DNA from: Flavobacterium sinopsychrotolerans | Lineage (GTDB): Bacteria > Bacteroidota > Bacteroidia > Flavobacteriales > Flavobacteriaceae | Length of the DNA stretch: 64,000 bases | Assembly: GCF_900110375.1 (NCBI RefSeq) | Contig: NZ_FODN01000001.1 | Location: 558,001-622,000, forward strand | Direction of reading: 5' to 3' | Part shown: positions 8,612-16,906 of the stretch, in pieces | Position numbering within the stretch: the first letter of the stretch is position 1 | Layout: the number at the start of each line of letters is the position of its first letter | The notes under the pieces: model-generated | Told to the model about the DNA's origin: nothing | Seen by the model: only the letters and a program-made list of their open reading frames with translations | Databases searched by the model: none | Made by a program: the position numbers and the translations under genes

Positions 8612-8702
8612 TCATTTTTTCCCTTAGCGACATTACTCGCCCAGGTTCGTTGGGTATGATCTCAGCTCGTTATTTAGAGCACCCCTTTGAGACAGCGCAA
8701 AA
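8612..8702 (-). promoter_or_regulatory. TPP (thiamine pyrophosphate) riboswitch
   Basis: On the minus strand the conserved THI-element blocks occur in order: GGGGTGCTC, GAGCTGAGATCATACCC, GAACCTG, GAGTAATGTCGCTAAGGGAA. These match the pyrimidine-sensor (CTGAGA) and pyrophosphate-sensor (ACCC...GAACCTG) helices and the P1-closing AGGGAA. It lies 103-190 bases upstream of the TonB receptor start and downstream of arfB. I see no clear terminator after it, so control may be on translation. Ligand binding normally lowers expression. Confidence 0.9.
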
Positions 8703-8746
8703 CTAATTATAAATTGTGAATTATAAATTATGAATTGGAATAAATT

Positions 8747-9148
8747 TTAAAAATCAGGTTTTCTGCGTGTTTTTTTAATTTCAGAAATAGTTTTTTTATC
8801 CTTTATTCGCTTTCTAATAACAGATTTAGGGATTCTGGTGGGCTTTCTTTCCTTTGGAACAAGCAATGCATTTTTTATTAGTTCCAAAAATCGCTTGGTC
8901 ACAATTTCTTTGTTTCTAAATTGACTTCGATCTTCATCACAATTCAATATCAAAATAGCATCAGTAGTCAATCTGGAGGATAATTTGGTTTCAAGCAAAA
9001 GTTTTTCTCCTTCGGTTAAACCCTGAGAACTTTTCAAATCAAAAGTCAACACCACTTTCGAGGAAACTTTATTTACGTTTTGACCACCGGCTCCACTGCT
9101 GCGGACGGCTTTAAAACTTAATTCGGATATGATTTTTTCAATTTCCAT
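8747..9148 (-). CDS. arfB: Alternative ribosome-rescue factor ArfB (peptidyl-tRNA hydrolase)
   Basis: The 133-residue protein carries the catalytic GGQ of class I release factors at residues 21-23 (SSGAGGQNVNKVSSKV) and a Lys/Arg-rich C-terminal tail (KPTRIPKSVIRKRIKDKKT). In ArfB/YaeJ that tail threads into the empty mRNA channel of stalled ribosomes, where GGQ then releases the peptide. There is no codon-recognition domain, as expected for the family. It is the last gene of the operon that starts with the phosphopantetheinyl transferase, 13 bases after the kinase-DUF4301 gene. Confidence 0.92.
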   Translation of the reverse strand: MEIEKIISELSFKAVRSSGAGGQNVNKVSSKVVLTFDLKSSQGLTEGEKLLLETKLSSRLTTDAILILNCDEDRSQFRNKEIVTKRFLELIKNALLVPKERKPTRIPKSVIRKRIKDKKTISEIKKTRRKPDF

Positions 9149-9161
9149 TGCAGTTAAATTT

Positions 9162-11282
9162 TCAGGACTGATGTGCCGGTTTTAATAAATCATTTACTGT
9201 TTTTACCGGATTAAAAGTAATCAAAGGAACCTGAACAAATACAGTCAACCAGTTTGCCATTGCACCGTTCCATAAACCCGGTAATTCATATCCTTTAATA
9301 TTTTTGCCTGCTACATTTTTCGCTACAATAAAACCACTATTATTATCCACAAACTGAGCCAGATCAAATTTCTCTTTTTTATAATTTTTAATGCCACAAA
9401 CTAAATCAACCGGATTGAAATGGGTGGCATCATTAAGAATTATCTTTTGATTCTCATTTGACAAATCAACTTGAGAACTTTCTACGATTTGTAATGAAAT
9501 TACCCCTTGACTATTTCGTACCCAAAATGGTCCTCCACCTGGCTCACCTTCATTTTTCACCATTCCACATACACGAATCGGTCTGTTTAAAATAGTTTGC
9601 AGTTGAAAGATTTTAGTTTTTAAATTTTCAGAATAAAAACCATTCTTCATGGTAATATTTAATTTTTCCTTCAAAAAGAGAATAATTTCATCTATTAATT
9701 CGGGTTCAATTGTAACAGAATCTAAAGCATTTAAATAACTAAATACCTCTTGCTGAATCCCCAGTAATATCCCCGCCAACCCTTTTTTATATAAAGAAAT
9801 TTTCTCTAAATTGTTTTGAATTACATTATCAATATTTTTGATAAACACAATATCAGCATCCAAATTATTCAAATTCTCAATCAAAGCACCGTGTCCTCCG
9901 GGTCTGAAAACCAATTGCCCATTTTCATCTCGGAACGGCTTATTTTTCATAGTAACCGCAAGCGTATCTGTGCTTTTATTTTGATAGGAATAACTAATGT
10001 TTATTGTTACACCTGATTTATTTTCAATTTTAGGTTTAATCGTGTCTATGATACTTTCAAAATACTTTTGATGCGATTCTGAAACTGTAAAATGTAAATG
10101 GGAACTATTATTGGCGCTAGAATACTGTGTACCTTCCTGTAAATGTTCTTCTATTGGAGTTGCAATATGCGTTTTATATTTATGAAAAGGAAGAATCCCT
10201 TTAGGTTGATTAGCAAAATCAAAATGATCCGCTGACAGCAGAAATTTTATGAAATAATAATTTTTCAAACTTCGATCCAAAGTATCAAAATCAGTAAATT
10301 CAGCTCTCAGTTGCTTGTCAACTGCTTCAAAAAAAGGAAACTTCTCCATTCCTACTATGAAAATAGAAAGCTTACTTGCTTTTTTTCGGTTGATGTAGGC
10401 GTTTATCGATTCGTTTTCAATATCAAATTCATTGATAAATTCAGTCAAAAACTTAAACATTCTGCTGGCTGCTCCAGAAGCAGGAACAAATTTATTTAAT
10501 TTGAGATCTGATTTATTTGCATCAAAAAAACTGGCTTTCTCTTGAAAATCTTTTTCAGATAATTTTAAAATACCATTAGACAACGTTGCCGGACTGACTA
10601 AATCCGCTTTTGGTATTCCTTCTTTAAAAAAACTCAATTGCTTTTGAATATTTTTCATTGGGATTCCATGCTCGTGAATATGTATAAAATCAGCTGATGA
10701 AAACCCCAATTCTCTCGCTAAAGTCAAATCATCAATAATAGTAATTGCCTTTTTAAGTCGCAAGTCCTTGTCTCCGGAAAGTGTTATAAATGGCTTATTA
10801 TTATCGATTAAAGATTGCTTAAAAACCGCAAAAACAGATTCCCTGCCCTCCGCTTTATCTCTCAAATCATCTCTTTCCCAAGGCACATCAATATCCGTCA
10901 GAAAAAACAAGTCGTACTCATGTTCCCGAGCCGCTTGATCTAATAATGGATCACAATAGTCATAATACACTTCCGAAAAAACTTTAGTTACCAATAAATT
11001 AGTATCACAAAAAAGATATTTATTAGCAATTAAAGCGCTTTCATTTTCTAATTTGGTTTGACCATAAGCAATCGGTAACATGTCATCAACAGTGCATATT
11101 TGTTGATTTGCATCCCATTTTTCCTGAAGATAGTCGCGTGCAAATTCTGGAACCCATTCGGTTTTATAATATTCCGCAAGCTCTCTAGCTAAGGTAGTTT
11201 TGCCAGTGCTTTCGGGACCAAATAAAGCTATTTTTATTATTTTTGTAGCTCCGTTGGAGAGCTGTCTGAGATTTTCTTCCAT
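9162..11282 (-). CDS. NadR-like P-loop kinase fused to a DUF4301 domain
   Basis: I place the start at ATG 11282; upstream codons in this frame are a shadow of pnuC. Residues 18-190 form a NadR/ribosylnicotinamide-kinase-like domain with Walker A GPESTGKTT, the FARDYL segment and FFLTDIDVPWERDDLRDK. From about residue 205 to the end (706) it is a DUF4301 domain, with KFVPASGAASRMFKF, resembling the glycine-rich loop of nucleotidyltransferases. No stop or frame change separates them. The start overlaps the end of pnuC by 46 bases. NadR-like kinases beside PnuC-type transporters phosphorylate the imported vitamin. Given the nearby riboswitch I suspect thiamine, but nicotinamide riboside remains possible. 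The DUF4301 role is unknown. Confidence 0.8.
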   Translation of the reverse strand: MEENLRQLSNGATKIIKIALFGPESTGKTTLARELAEYYKTEWVPEFARDYLQEKWDANQQICTVDDMLPIAYGQTKLENESALIANKYLFCDTNLLVTKVFSEVYYDYCDPLLDQAAREHEYDLFFLTDIDVPWERDDLRDKAEGRESVFAVFKQSLIDNNKPFITLSGDKDLRLKKAITIIDDLTLARELGFSSADFIHIHEHGIPMKNIQKQLSFFKEGIPKADLVSPATLSNGILKLSEKDFQEKASFFDANKSDLKLNKFVPASGAASRMFKFLTEFINEFDIENESINAYINRKKASKLSIFIVGMEKFPFFEAVDKQLRAEFTDFDTLDRSLKNYYFIKFLLSADHFDFANQPKGILPFHKYKTHIATPIEEHLQEGTQYSSANNSSHLHFTVSESHQKYFESIIDTIKPKIENKSGVTINISYSYQNKSTDTLAVTMKNKPFRDENGQLVFRPGGHGALIENLNNLDADIVFIKNIDNVIQNNLEKISLYKKGLAGILLGIQQEVFSYLNALDSVTIEPELIDEIILFLKEKLNITMKNGFYSENLKTKIFQLQTILNRPIRVCGMVKNEGEPGGGPFWVRNSQGVISLQIVESSQVDLSNENQKIILNDATHFNPVDLVCGIKNYKKEKFDLAQFVDNNSGFIVAKNVAGKNIKGYELPGLWNGAMANWLTVFVQVPLITFNPVKTVNDLLKPAHQS

Positions 11283-11866
11283 TCTAAATAGCCAAAAATG
11301 GCAACTACTGTAAATACTATATATTGAAAACTGGTAAAAGTATAGCCTTTTGCAAAATACAATGGAATGGAAATTACATCTCCAATAATCCAAAATATCC
11401 AATTCTCTACTTTTCTTTTGGCCATGAGCCACATTCCTACAAAGAAAATTCCTGTAATAAATGTATCTACATACGCGTACCAAGTGGTGAATTTTCCGAA
11501 ATAATGATATACCGAAACCACAAAGGCGACGGTAAATATAAAAAGAATTATCGCAATTCGTTTTTCAGAACTCGAAATTTTTGAAATTGGGAATTCTTCC
11601 GTATCTCCTTTTTTCCGAGTCCAATGGTACCAGCCATAAATACTCATCACAAAATAATAGCCATTGATCATCATATCGCCCCATAAAGTCCATTTCCAAA
11701 GCAAATACACAAATATGGAAGTACTTACTAATCCGGTTGGAAAAACCAAAATATTATCTTTTTTAGCGTACCAAACGCTCAGTAATCCGAAAATGACAGC
11801 AACAATTTCTAAAACTATGTCTAATGTTGGGTATTCGCTATACTGCGAAAAAAAATAATCAATCAT
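11237..11866 (-). CDS. PnuC-family vitamin transporter (possibly PnuT, thiamine)
   Basis: The 209-residue membrane protein has about seven hydrophobic segments and the PnuC-family hallmarks NGYYFVMSIYGWYHWTRK and, near the end, IFGYLEWKK. PnuC members move nicotinamide riboside, and PnuT and PnuX members move thiamine and riboflavin by facilitated diffusion, with trapping by a kinase. The next gene encodes such a kinase and overlaps this one by 46 bases. A TPP-riboswitch-controlled receptor lies two genes further on, which favours thiamine. It follows the GGGP synthase gene by 3 bases. Confidence 0.88.
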   Translation of the reverse strand: MIDYFFSQYSEYPTLDIVLEIVAVIFGLLSVWYAKKDNILVFPTGLVSTSIFVYLLWKWTLWGDMMINGYYFVMSIYGWYHWTRKKGDTEEFPISKISSSEKRIAIILFIFTVAFVVSVYHYFGKFTTWYAYVDTFITGIFFVGMWLMAKRKVENWIFWIIGDVISIPLYFAKGYTFTSFQYIVFTVVAIFGYLEWKKISDSSPTELQK

Positions 11867-11869
11867 TCA

Positions 11870-12586
11870 CTATACGTTAAAAAAGTTATTATTGTTTTCA
11901 AAAGCCGTTCCTATAATTACTAAATCGGCCCCGGAATCATAAGCGTTTTGAATTCCCTGCAAATCTACAATTCCGCCACCAACAAGTAACGGAATTTCAA
12001 TATTTTGAGCAACTAATGCAATCATTTCCAGCGGAACGGCTTGTTTTGCTCCACTTCCCGCTTCCAGATAAATCAACTTATTGCCTAACATTTCGCCAGC
12101 TTGTGCTGTTGCCAATGCTAAATCCAGATTATTTCTATCTAAAGGCTTTGTCTTACTAACGCGTTCCACGGCGGTTTCATTTCCACTTTCAATCAAAATA
12201 TATCCTGTTGAAATGACTTCGAGTTTGGTTTTCTTTAAAATGGGAGCTGCTTTTACCTGATGTTCAATCAGAAAATCCGGATTGCGACCAGATATTAACG
12301 ACAAAAACAGAATAGCATCAGCTTTGTCTGAAATCTGGGATGGATTTCCGGGAAAAAGAACAATAGGTAAATCACAGTTTTGCTTGATTTTTACAATTAA
12401 TTCATCTAGAATATTTGTTGTAACATGGCTTCCGCCGATGAAAATATGGCTTGCCGGCGATTGATGTATTTTTGAAATTAGTATTGCTACAGTGTTCAAA
12501 TCAATTTTATCTGGATCAAGAAGAATAGCTAATAATTTTTGGTTATTCCTTTTGGCTTGTATTATTTGACTGTATAGGTTCTCCAT
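11870..12586 (-). CDS. Geranylgeranylglyceryl phosphate synthase (PcrB/GGGPS family)
   Basis: The 238-residue TIM barrel belongs to the GGGPS/PcrB family, which joins a polyprenyl diphosphate to sn-glycerol-1-phosphate. Diagnostic parts are the N-terminal LLAILLDPDK, HIFIGGSHVT, LPIVLFPGNPSQIS, the EAGSGA loop and the phosphate-binding end PLLVGGGIVDLQG...GADLVIIGTAFE. Flavobacterial members are true geranylgeranyl enzymes as far as I know. It is the second gene of a tight operon, 27 bases after the phosphopantetheinyl transferase gene. Confidence 0.92.
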   Translation of the reverse strand: MENLYSQIIQAKRNNQKLLAILLDPDKIDLNTVAILISKIHQSPASHIFIGGSHVTTNILDELIVKIKQNCDLPIVLFPGNPSQISDKADAILFLSLISGRNPDFLIEHQVKAAPILKKTKLEVISTGYILIESGNETAVERVSKTKPLDRNNLDLALATAQAGEMLGNKLIYLEAGSGAKQAVPLEMIALVAQNIEIPLLVGGGIVDLQGIQNAYDSGADLVIIGTAFENNNNFFNV

Positions 12587-12613
12587 AAGTTCTAGCGCAA
12601 ATTGCAGTTTGTT

Positions 12614-13243
12614 TTAATTTTCAAAGGCATAAACTAAAGTAAATTCTTCTATTTCTTCAAAATGGATTTTGAAATCTTTCACTAAATTATCAAAATGAAG
12701 TTCAGCGGTCGTTTGTTCACTTTCTAAATCAAAATCGCAGACTCTTATATGGTTTTTGAAACTAATTCCTTTTTCATTTCTAATTTTGAAAATAGCTTCT
12801 TTAACACCCCAAATAACCGTCAGCTTTTTGATGTATTCGTCGCTATCCAGATCCAAAAACTGAAATTCCGAATCACAGAATTTATCTGCAATTCGGGTGA
12901 TTTTGTCTCTTTGCAATTCGATATCGATTCCTACGGTTTCGTCACTGATAATAATCGCGGAAAACTCATGGGAATGCGTTATCGAAATGTGTTTTTCTCC
13001 ATGAAGATGCGGTTTACCAAATTCATCATAATACAAATCTAAATCCGTATGCCCCGCTTCCTGCAATAATTTGCGAACGCTAAGAAAAGCGCGTTGATGC
13101 ATTTCAGACTTCATTCCGTCGAGCCGGAGCCGATTGCTGTCGTTTAAGACGACTTGTTCTAATAATTCCCCGTAGGATTCGGTTACTTTCCAAACGAGAA
13201 TTTGAGTTCTAGAATTAATATGTATCGTTTTGTAAAGTGGCAT
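12614..13243 (-). CDS. 4'-phosphopantetheinyl transferase superfamily protein
   Basis: The 209-residue product has the Sfp/AcpT signature: the Mg-binding VGIDIELQRDKI (Asp107, Glu109) and WGVKEAIFKI (145-154). It would transfer phosphopantetheine from CoA to carrier-protein serines. Its length lies between AcpS (about 120) and Sfp (about 225), as in the pseudo-dimeric Sfp type. It heads the operon running through the GGGP synthase, transporter, kinase and arfB. Divergent ahcY lies 252 bases away, with a repeat element between them. Confidence 0.88.
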   Translation of the reverse strand: MPLYKTIHINSRTQILVWKVTESYGELLEQVVLNDSNRLRLDGMKSEMHQRAFLSVRKLLQEAGHTDLDLYYDEFGKPHLHGEKHISITHSHEFSAIIISDETVGIDIELQRDKITRIADKFCDSEFQFLDLDSDEYIKKLTVIWGVKEAIFKIRNEKGISFKNHIRVCDFDLESEQTTAELHFDNLVKDFKIHFEEIEEFTLVYAFEN

Positions 13244-13264
13244 CGTGTTCTGGTTTCGTTTTTT

Positions 13265-13342
13265 AGCCCCGGTAGCAGTGGCATCCTTTTTTCACGCTTT
13301 TTTGCGTGTAAAAAGATATAGCGAATAACGGGAAATAGCTCC
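13265..13342 (+). repeat. Interspersed repeat copy A (conserved arms, variable hairpin)
   Basis: It starts AGCCCCGGTAGCAGTGGCAT and ends ACGGGAAATAGCTCC. Between the arms is a CCTTTTTT...AAAAAGATA frame around a short hairpin, CACGC-loop-GCGTG. Related copies are at 14893, 32111, 37606 and 40509. Confidence 0.75.
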
Positions 13343-13455
13343 TGAAACTGAAACAAGTTCAGCTTCAAGAAATTATTTAGTTAATGTTCAAAAGATTAGC
13401 GAATTAAACAATTCATAATTCTTTTAGAAAACAGTTAAATTCTAAAGTTATTACG

Positions 13456-13463
13456 TAAATTTG
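13456..13463 (+). promoter_or_regulatory. Predicted ahcY promoter -7 element
   Basis: TAAATTTG matches TAnnTTTG and lies 31 bases before the ahcY start. Confidence 0.5.
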
Positions 13464-13494
13464 CAAAAAATTTACAATTACAAATATACTATAA

Positions 13495-14811
13495 ATGAGT
13501 ACTACAACTATGCCTTTTGTGGCTTTCAAAGTAAAAGACATTTCTCTAGCGGCTTGGGGAAGAAAAGAAATTGAATTAGCTGAAGCTGAAATGCCAGGTT
13601 TAATGGCGCTTCGTGCGGAATATAAAAACGAACAACCACTAGCTGGTGCTCGTATTGCAGGATGTTTGCACATGACAATCCAGACTGCGGTTTTGATTGA
13701 AACTTTAATTGCTCTTGGAGCTGAAGTGACTTGGAGTTCTTGTAACATTTTCTCTACTCAAGATCAGGCTGCTGCTGCGATTGCTGCTGCAGGAATTCAA
13801 GTTTATGCTTGGAAAGGTTTGAACGAAGAAGATTTTGACTGGTGTATTGAGCAAACTTTATTCTTTGGTGAAGACAGAAAACCATTGAACATGATTCTTG
13901 ATGACGGTGGAGATTTGACTAATATGGTTATTGACCGTTACCCGGAATTAGTTTCTGGAATCAAAGGATTATCTGAAGAAACTACAACAGGAGTTCACAG
14001 ATTATACGAAAGAGTAAAAGCAGGAACATTGCCAATGCCTGCTATCAATGTAAATGACTCGGTTACTAAATCGAAATTTGATAACAAATACGGTTGTAAA
14101 GAATCTGCAGTTGATGCGGTTCGTCGTGCGACTGATATTATGCTTGCTGCAAAAAGAGTAATCGTTTGTGGTTACGGTGACGTAGGTAAAGGAACTGCTG
14201 CTTCTTTTAGAGGTGCTGGTTCTATTGTTACGGTTACTGAAATTGACCCAATTTGTGCGCTTCAAGCTGCAATGGACGGTTTTGAAGTAAAAAAATTAGA
14301 TACAGTTATTGCTACTGCTGATATTATTATTACTACTACTGGAAATAAAGATATCGTTTTGGGCTCTCATTTCGAAAAAATGAAAGACAAAACTATCGTT
14401 TGTAACATCGGGCATTTTGATAACGAAATTGATATGGCTTGGTTAAATACAAACCACGGTGCATCAAAAATCGAAATCAAACCACAAGTTGACAAATATA
14501 CTATTGCTGGAAATGATATTATCGTATTGGCTGAAGGTCGTTTGGTAAACCTTGGTTGTGCTACAGGTCACCCAAGTTTTGTAATGAGTAACTCATTTAC
14601 AAACCAAACTTTAGCTCAAATCGAATTGTGGAAAAACAGCGCGGCATACAACAATGACGTATACATGTTACCAAAACATTTAGATGAGAAAGTAGCAATG
14701 TTGCACTTAGCTAAATTAGGTGTTGAATTAGAGACTTTACGTACTGATCAGGCTGATTATATTGGCGTTCCAGTTGAAGGTCCATTCAAACCAGAATATT
14801 ACAGATACTAG
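13495..14811 (+). CDS. ahcY: Adenosylhomocysteinase
   Basis: The 438-residue enzyme splits S-adenosylhomocysteine into adenosine and homocysteine, clearing the product of methyltransferases. It is full length. The substrate domain shows [16 protein letters not shown] and [10 protein letters not shown], the NAD-binding Rossmann loop is [15 protein letters not shown], and the C-terminus ends in the conserved FKPEYYRY, whose Lys and Tyr contact NAD of the neighbouring subunit. It is monocistronic with a promoter-like -7 element and a terminator. Confidence 0.97.
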   Translation: MSTTTMPFVAFKVKDISLAAWGRKEIELAEAEMPGLMALRAEYKNEQPLAGARIAGCLHMTIQTAVLIETLIALGAEVTWSSCNIFSTQDQAAAAIAAAGIQVYAWKGLNEEDFDWCIEQTLFFGEDRKPLNMILDDGGDLTNMVIDRYPELVSGIKGLSEETTTGVHRLYERVKAGTLPMPAINVNDSVTKSKFDNKYGCKESAVDAVRRATDIMLAAKRVIVCGYGDVGKGTAASFRGAGSIVTVTEIDPICALQAAMDGFEVKKLDTVIATADIIITTTGNKDIVLGSHFEKMKDKTIVCNIGHFDNEIDMAWLNTNHGASKIEIKPQVDKYTIAGNDIIVLAEGRLVNLGCATGHPSFVMSNSFTNQTLAQIELWKNSAAYNNDVYMLPKHLDEKVAMLHLAKLGVELETLRTDQADYIGVPVEGPFKPEYYRY

Positions 14812-14846
14812 TCTGAAATTAGATTTTTAGATCATTGGATTTTTAG

Positions 14847-14887
14847 AACCCTTGCAGTCCCGAAGTTTCGGGAGCAAGGGTTTTTTG
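14847..14887 (+). terminator. Terminator after ahcY
   Basis: The stem AACCCTTGC / GCAAGGGTT, with an inner CCCGAA/TTCGGG stem, is followed by TTTTTTG. Confidence 0.85.
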
Positions 14888-14892
14888 TTTTT

Positions 14893-14988
14893 GGGCGTGA
14901 CCCTTCGCAAAAACTTCGGGTCGGGCTATGCGCTTTATCTTTTATTACGCTGCGCTTCATAAAAGGATACCGCTGCTATCCCTCACGC
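14893..14988 (-). repeat. Interspersed repeat copy D (variant arms)
   Basis: On the plus strand the core GGGCTATGCGCTTTATCTTTT and AAAAGGATACCGCTGCTATC flank a short hairpin, in the same orientation as copy C at 32111. The outer arms differ: GGGCGTGACCC on the left and CCTCACGC on the right. Confidence 0.65.
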
Positions 14989-15078
14989 AAACAATCACAA
15001 GAAATCTTAAAATTAATCAGATATTTTATATACTTTTAAAAAATATAAGTATATTTTTTTAAAACCAAAAATCAAATT

Positions 15079-15555
15079 ATGAGAATATGCCTAATTGTAA
15101 TGATTATAACAATTTTACCTTTTTTTGTAAGTGCGCAAAATTTTAATCCTCCTAAGATTAAACCTCCAAATGTTGTCCATCCAATTCGATTAGAACAAAG
15201 ACCAAAGGTTCCGGATATAACACTAACCATGAAGCCGCTTTATCGCAGTAGCATGGAAAATGCAAAAGCAAAGTTAGCACGGGAAGAGCAAAAACTAATA
15301 AAACAAGCAAAAAAAACATAGAAAAAAGAAGATGACTTAAAGACCAAACAAGAAAAATTAAAAAATTTTGAAAATATACCAAAAAATAGCATTGATCCCA
15401 AATTTCAGAAAAATATTGAAAGATATAAAAAGCAAATAGCTAAATTTCAAGATGCTCTGGATAAAGAAAAAATTAAACTAAAGTCAAAGTCAAAAAGAAT
15501 AGAAGACTTTGAATTAGCAATAGAAGAAGCTAAATTTAAAAGATTTGGAGAATAA
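15079..15555 (+). pseudogene. Exported coiled-coil protein gene interrupted by an in-frame TAG
   Basis: ATG 15079 opens a frame with a signal peptide (LIVMIITILPFFVSAQ) and a Pro-rich segment, and meets TAG at 15319-15321 after 80 residues. The same frame then stays open for 77 more codons to TAA 15553-15555. These are Lys/Glu-rich with a heptad-like pattern that continues the charged run before the TAG. Without the TAG it would be a 158-residue secreted coiled-coil protein. The simplest reading is a recent nonsense mutation; a sequencing error or readthrough is possible. I do not recognise the family. Confidence 0.6.
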
Positions 15556-15898
15556 CAAACTCCTATTTAAGCTCTAAGCAAAGACAAACAGACTCACTCT
15601 TTAAAGAGTTTTAAAACAAGAGCACTTAGCAATCAAGTAACTAAGTGTCTTTTGTTGAATCTAAAATTTTAAAAAGCAACCGCAATATATCTCCTTGTCC
15701 TAAAGAGCAAATTCACAATCTACCCATAAACATATATCTCAAAAAAAACCATTCTCAATAGAGGCAAATTGCACATACAAGTTGTAATATAAAAAATTCG
15801 AACATGGGATCGCAAAACAATAAATCTCTACAAACTTAAGTCTTAAGCGTTACGCTACAGAAGAGCTAAAATCAAGTTTCATAAAATAGTAAAAACAA
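15556..15898. other. Intergenic stretch without a recognisable gene
   Basis: Six frames show no gene-like reading frame. It contains a perfect 14-bp palindrome ACTCTTTAAAGAGT (15596-15609) and a hairpin CACTTAG/CTAAGTG (15623-15647) followed by TCTTTTGTT, which may end the broken upstream gene. A stretch near 15808 looks faintly like the T-arm of a tRNA but cannot fold as one. Confidence 0.5.
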
Positions 15899-15936
15899 AA
15901 AAACCCGTTTCGTTATTCAAACGAGACGGGTTTTTT
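15899..15936 (-). terminator. Terminator of rplU-rpmA
   Basis: A strong stem AAACCCGTYTCGTTTG around a short loop has A and T runs on both sides, so it could work in both directions. It lies 20 bases after the rpmA stop. Confidence 0.85.
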
Positions 15937-15955
15937 AATAAATTGAGAAAATCAA

Positions 15956-16222
15956 TTATGCTTCAACTTCGAATGGAAGTATAGAAACGTATGATTTGTT
16001 ATCTCTTTTCTTTTGGAAGAAAACAACTCCATCTACTCTTGCGTGTAGTGTGTGATCTTTACTAATGTAAACGTTTGCACCTGGATTATGTTTTGAACCT
16101 CTTTGTCTTACGATGATGTTCCCAGCAATAGCAGCTTGACCACCAAATATCTTAACGCCTAAACGTTTTGATTCTGATTCTCTACCATTCTTAGAACTAC
16201 CGACACCTTTCTTGTGAGCCAT
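15956..16222 (-). CDS. rpmA: 50S ribosomal protein L27
   Basis: The 88-residue product begins [24 protein letters not shown], the standard bL27 N-terminus that reaches towards the peptidyl-transferase centre, and includes [16 protein letters not shown]. No N-terminal cleavage extension (as in Firmicutes) is present. It is cotranscribed with rplU, 23 bases downstream. Confidence 0.97.
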   Translation of the reverse strand: MAHKKGVGSSKNGRESESKRLGVKIFGGQAAIAGNIIVRQRGSKHNPGANVYISKDHTLHARVDGVVFFQKKRDNKSYVSILPFEVEA

Positions 16223-16245
16223 GACGTATTAGTTTTATTTTGTTA

Positions 16246-16668
16246 TTATTCTTTTGTGTCTTCTTTTTTAGCTTTAGCTACCTTTTTCTTTGGAGCTTCA
16301 ACTTCTTCTGTAGTTGCTTCAGCTACTGCTTTTTTAGGAGCCGCTTTTTTAGCACCAACACCAGTAATACCTTCAATTACAATTTGAGTAAGATATTGTC
16401 TGTGACCGTTTCTCTTTTTGTATCCTTTTCTTCTTTTCTTTTTGAAAACGATAACTTTATCTCCTTTTAAGTGTTGTAACACTTTAGCTTCTACTGAAGC
16501 ACCTTCTATAGCTGGGGCGCCTAAAGTGATAGTTCCGTTATCATCTAATAAAAGAACTTTGTCAAAAGAAACTTTTGAACCTTCTTCATTAGTCAAACGG
16601 TTAACATAAACCTTTAAGTCTTTGCTTACTTTGAATTGTTGCCCTGCTATCTCTACGATTGCATACAT
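16246..16668 (-). CDS. rplU: 50S ribosomal protein L21 with long basic/acidic tail
   Basis: Residues 1-100 are a normal bL21 domain (MYAIVEIAGQQFKVSKDLKV, VIVFKKKRRKGYKKRNGHRQ). About 40 further residues, rich in Lys, Ala and Glu (KKAAPKKAVAEATTEEVE), extend it beyond the usual 103. It is the first gene of the rplU-rpmA operon and has a full TTG-N19-TATATTTG promoter upstream. Confidence 0.96.
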   Translation of the reverse strand: MYAIVEIAGQQFKVSKDLKVYVNRLTNEEGSKVSFDKVLLLDDNGTITLGAPAIEGASVEAKVLQHLKGDKVIVFKKKRRKGYKKRNGHRQYLTQIVIEGITGVGAKKAAPKKAVAEATTEEVEAPKKKVAKAKKEDTKE

Positions 16669-16698
16669 ACTGAATTGTTTTAATAATTTTTAAGGTTG

Positions 16699-16728
16699 CA
16701 AATATACAATTAAATATTTACCTCGCAA
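16699..16728 (-). promoter_or_regulatory. rplU-rpmA promoter
   Basis: On the minus strand TTG (16726-16728) is followed by 19 bases and TATATTTG (16706-16699). This matches the Bacteroidota SigA-type promoter at both elements and spacing. It lies 30 bases from the start codon. Confidence 0.75.
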
Positions 16729-16906
16729 TTTGTTGAAGAAAAAAAAATATTTTTTACGTCAGAATTCCTTATTTGTTAGGCTTTTGAACCAAATTTACGA
16801 AAGAACACGATGAACTAGTATTAAATTTCCCACACCGAAGTGCTTTTGATGTAACAAAAATATAAAAGCACTACTAACAATACATATTAACAAAATTATT
16901 AACCTT

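Noticed and set aside
11283..11483. N-terminal extension of the kinase-DUF4301 frame upstream of ATG 11282
   Set aside because: The 67 extra residues are an out-of-frame reading of pnuC with Cys/Tyr/Phe-rich composition and no family similarity.
13349..13363. CTGAAACAAGTTCAG beside repeat A as an independent regulator site
   Set aside because: It matches part of the palindrome at 40535 and is better explained as part of the repeat family.
13413..13748. Minus-strand frame across the start of ahcY
   Set aside because: It is a shadow of ahcY in another frame; ahcY is certain.
15800..15885. A possible degenerate tRNA on the minus strand (TTCGAA-like loop and a D-arm-like hairpin)
   Set aside because: The T-arm cannot pair (CCATG against TTTTT) and no acceptor stem or clear anticodon arm could be drawn.
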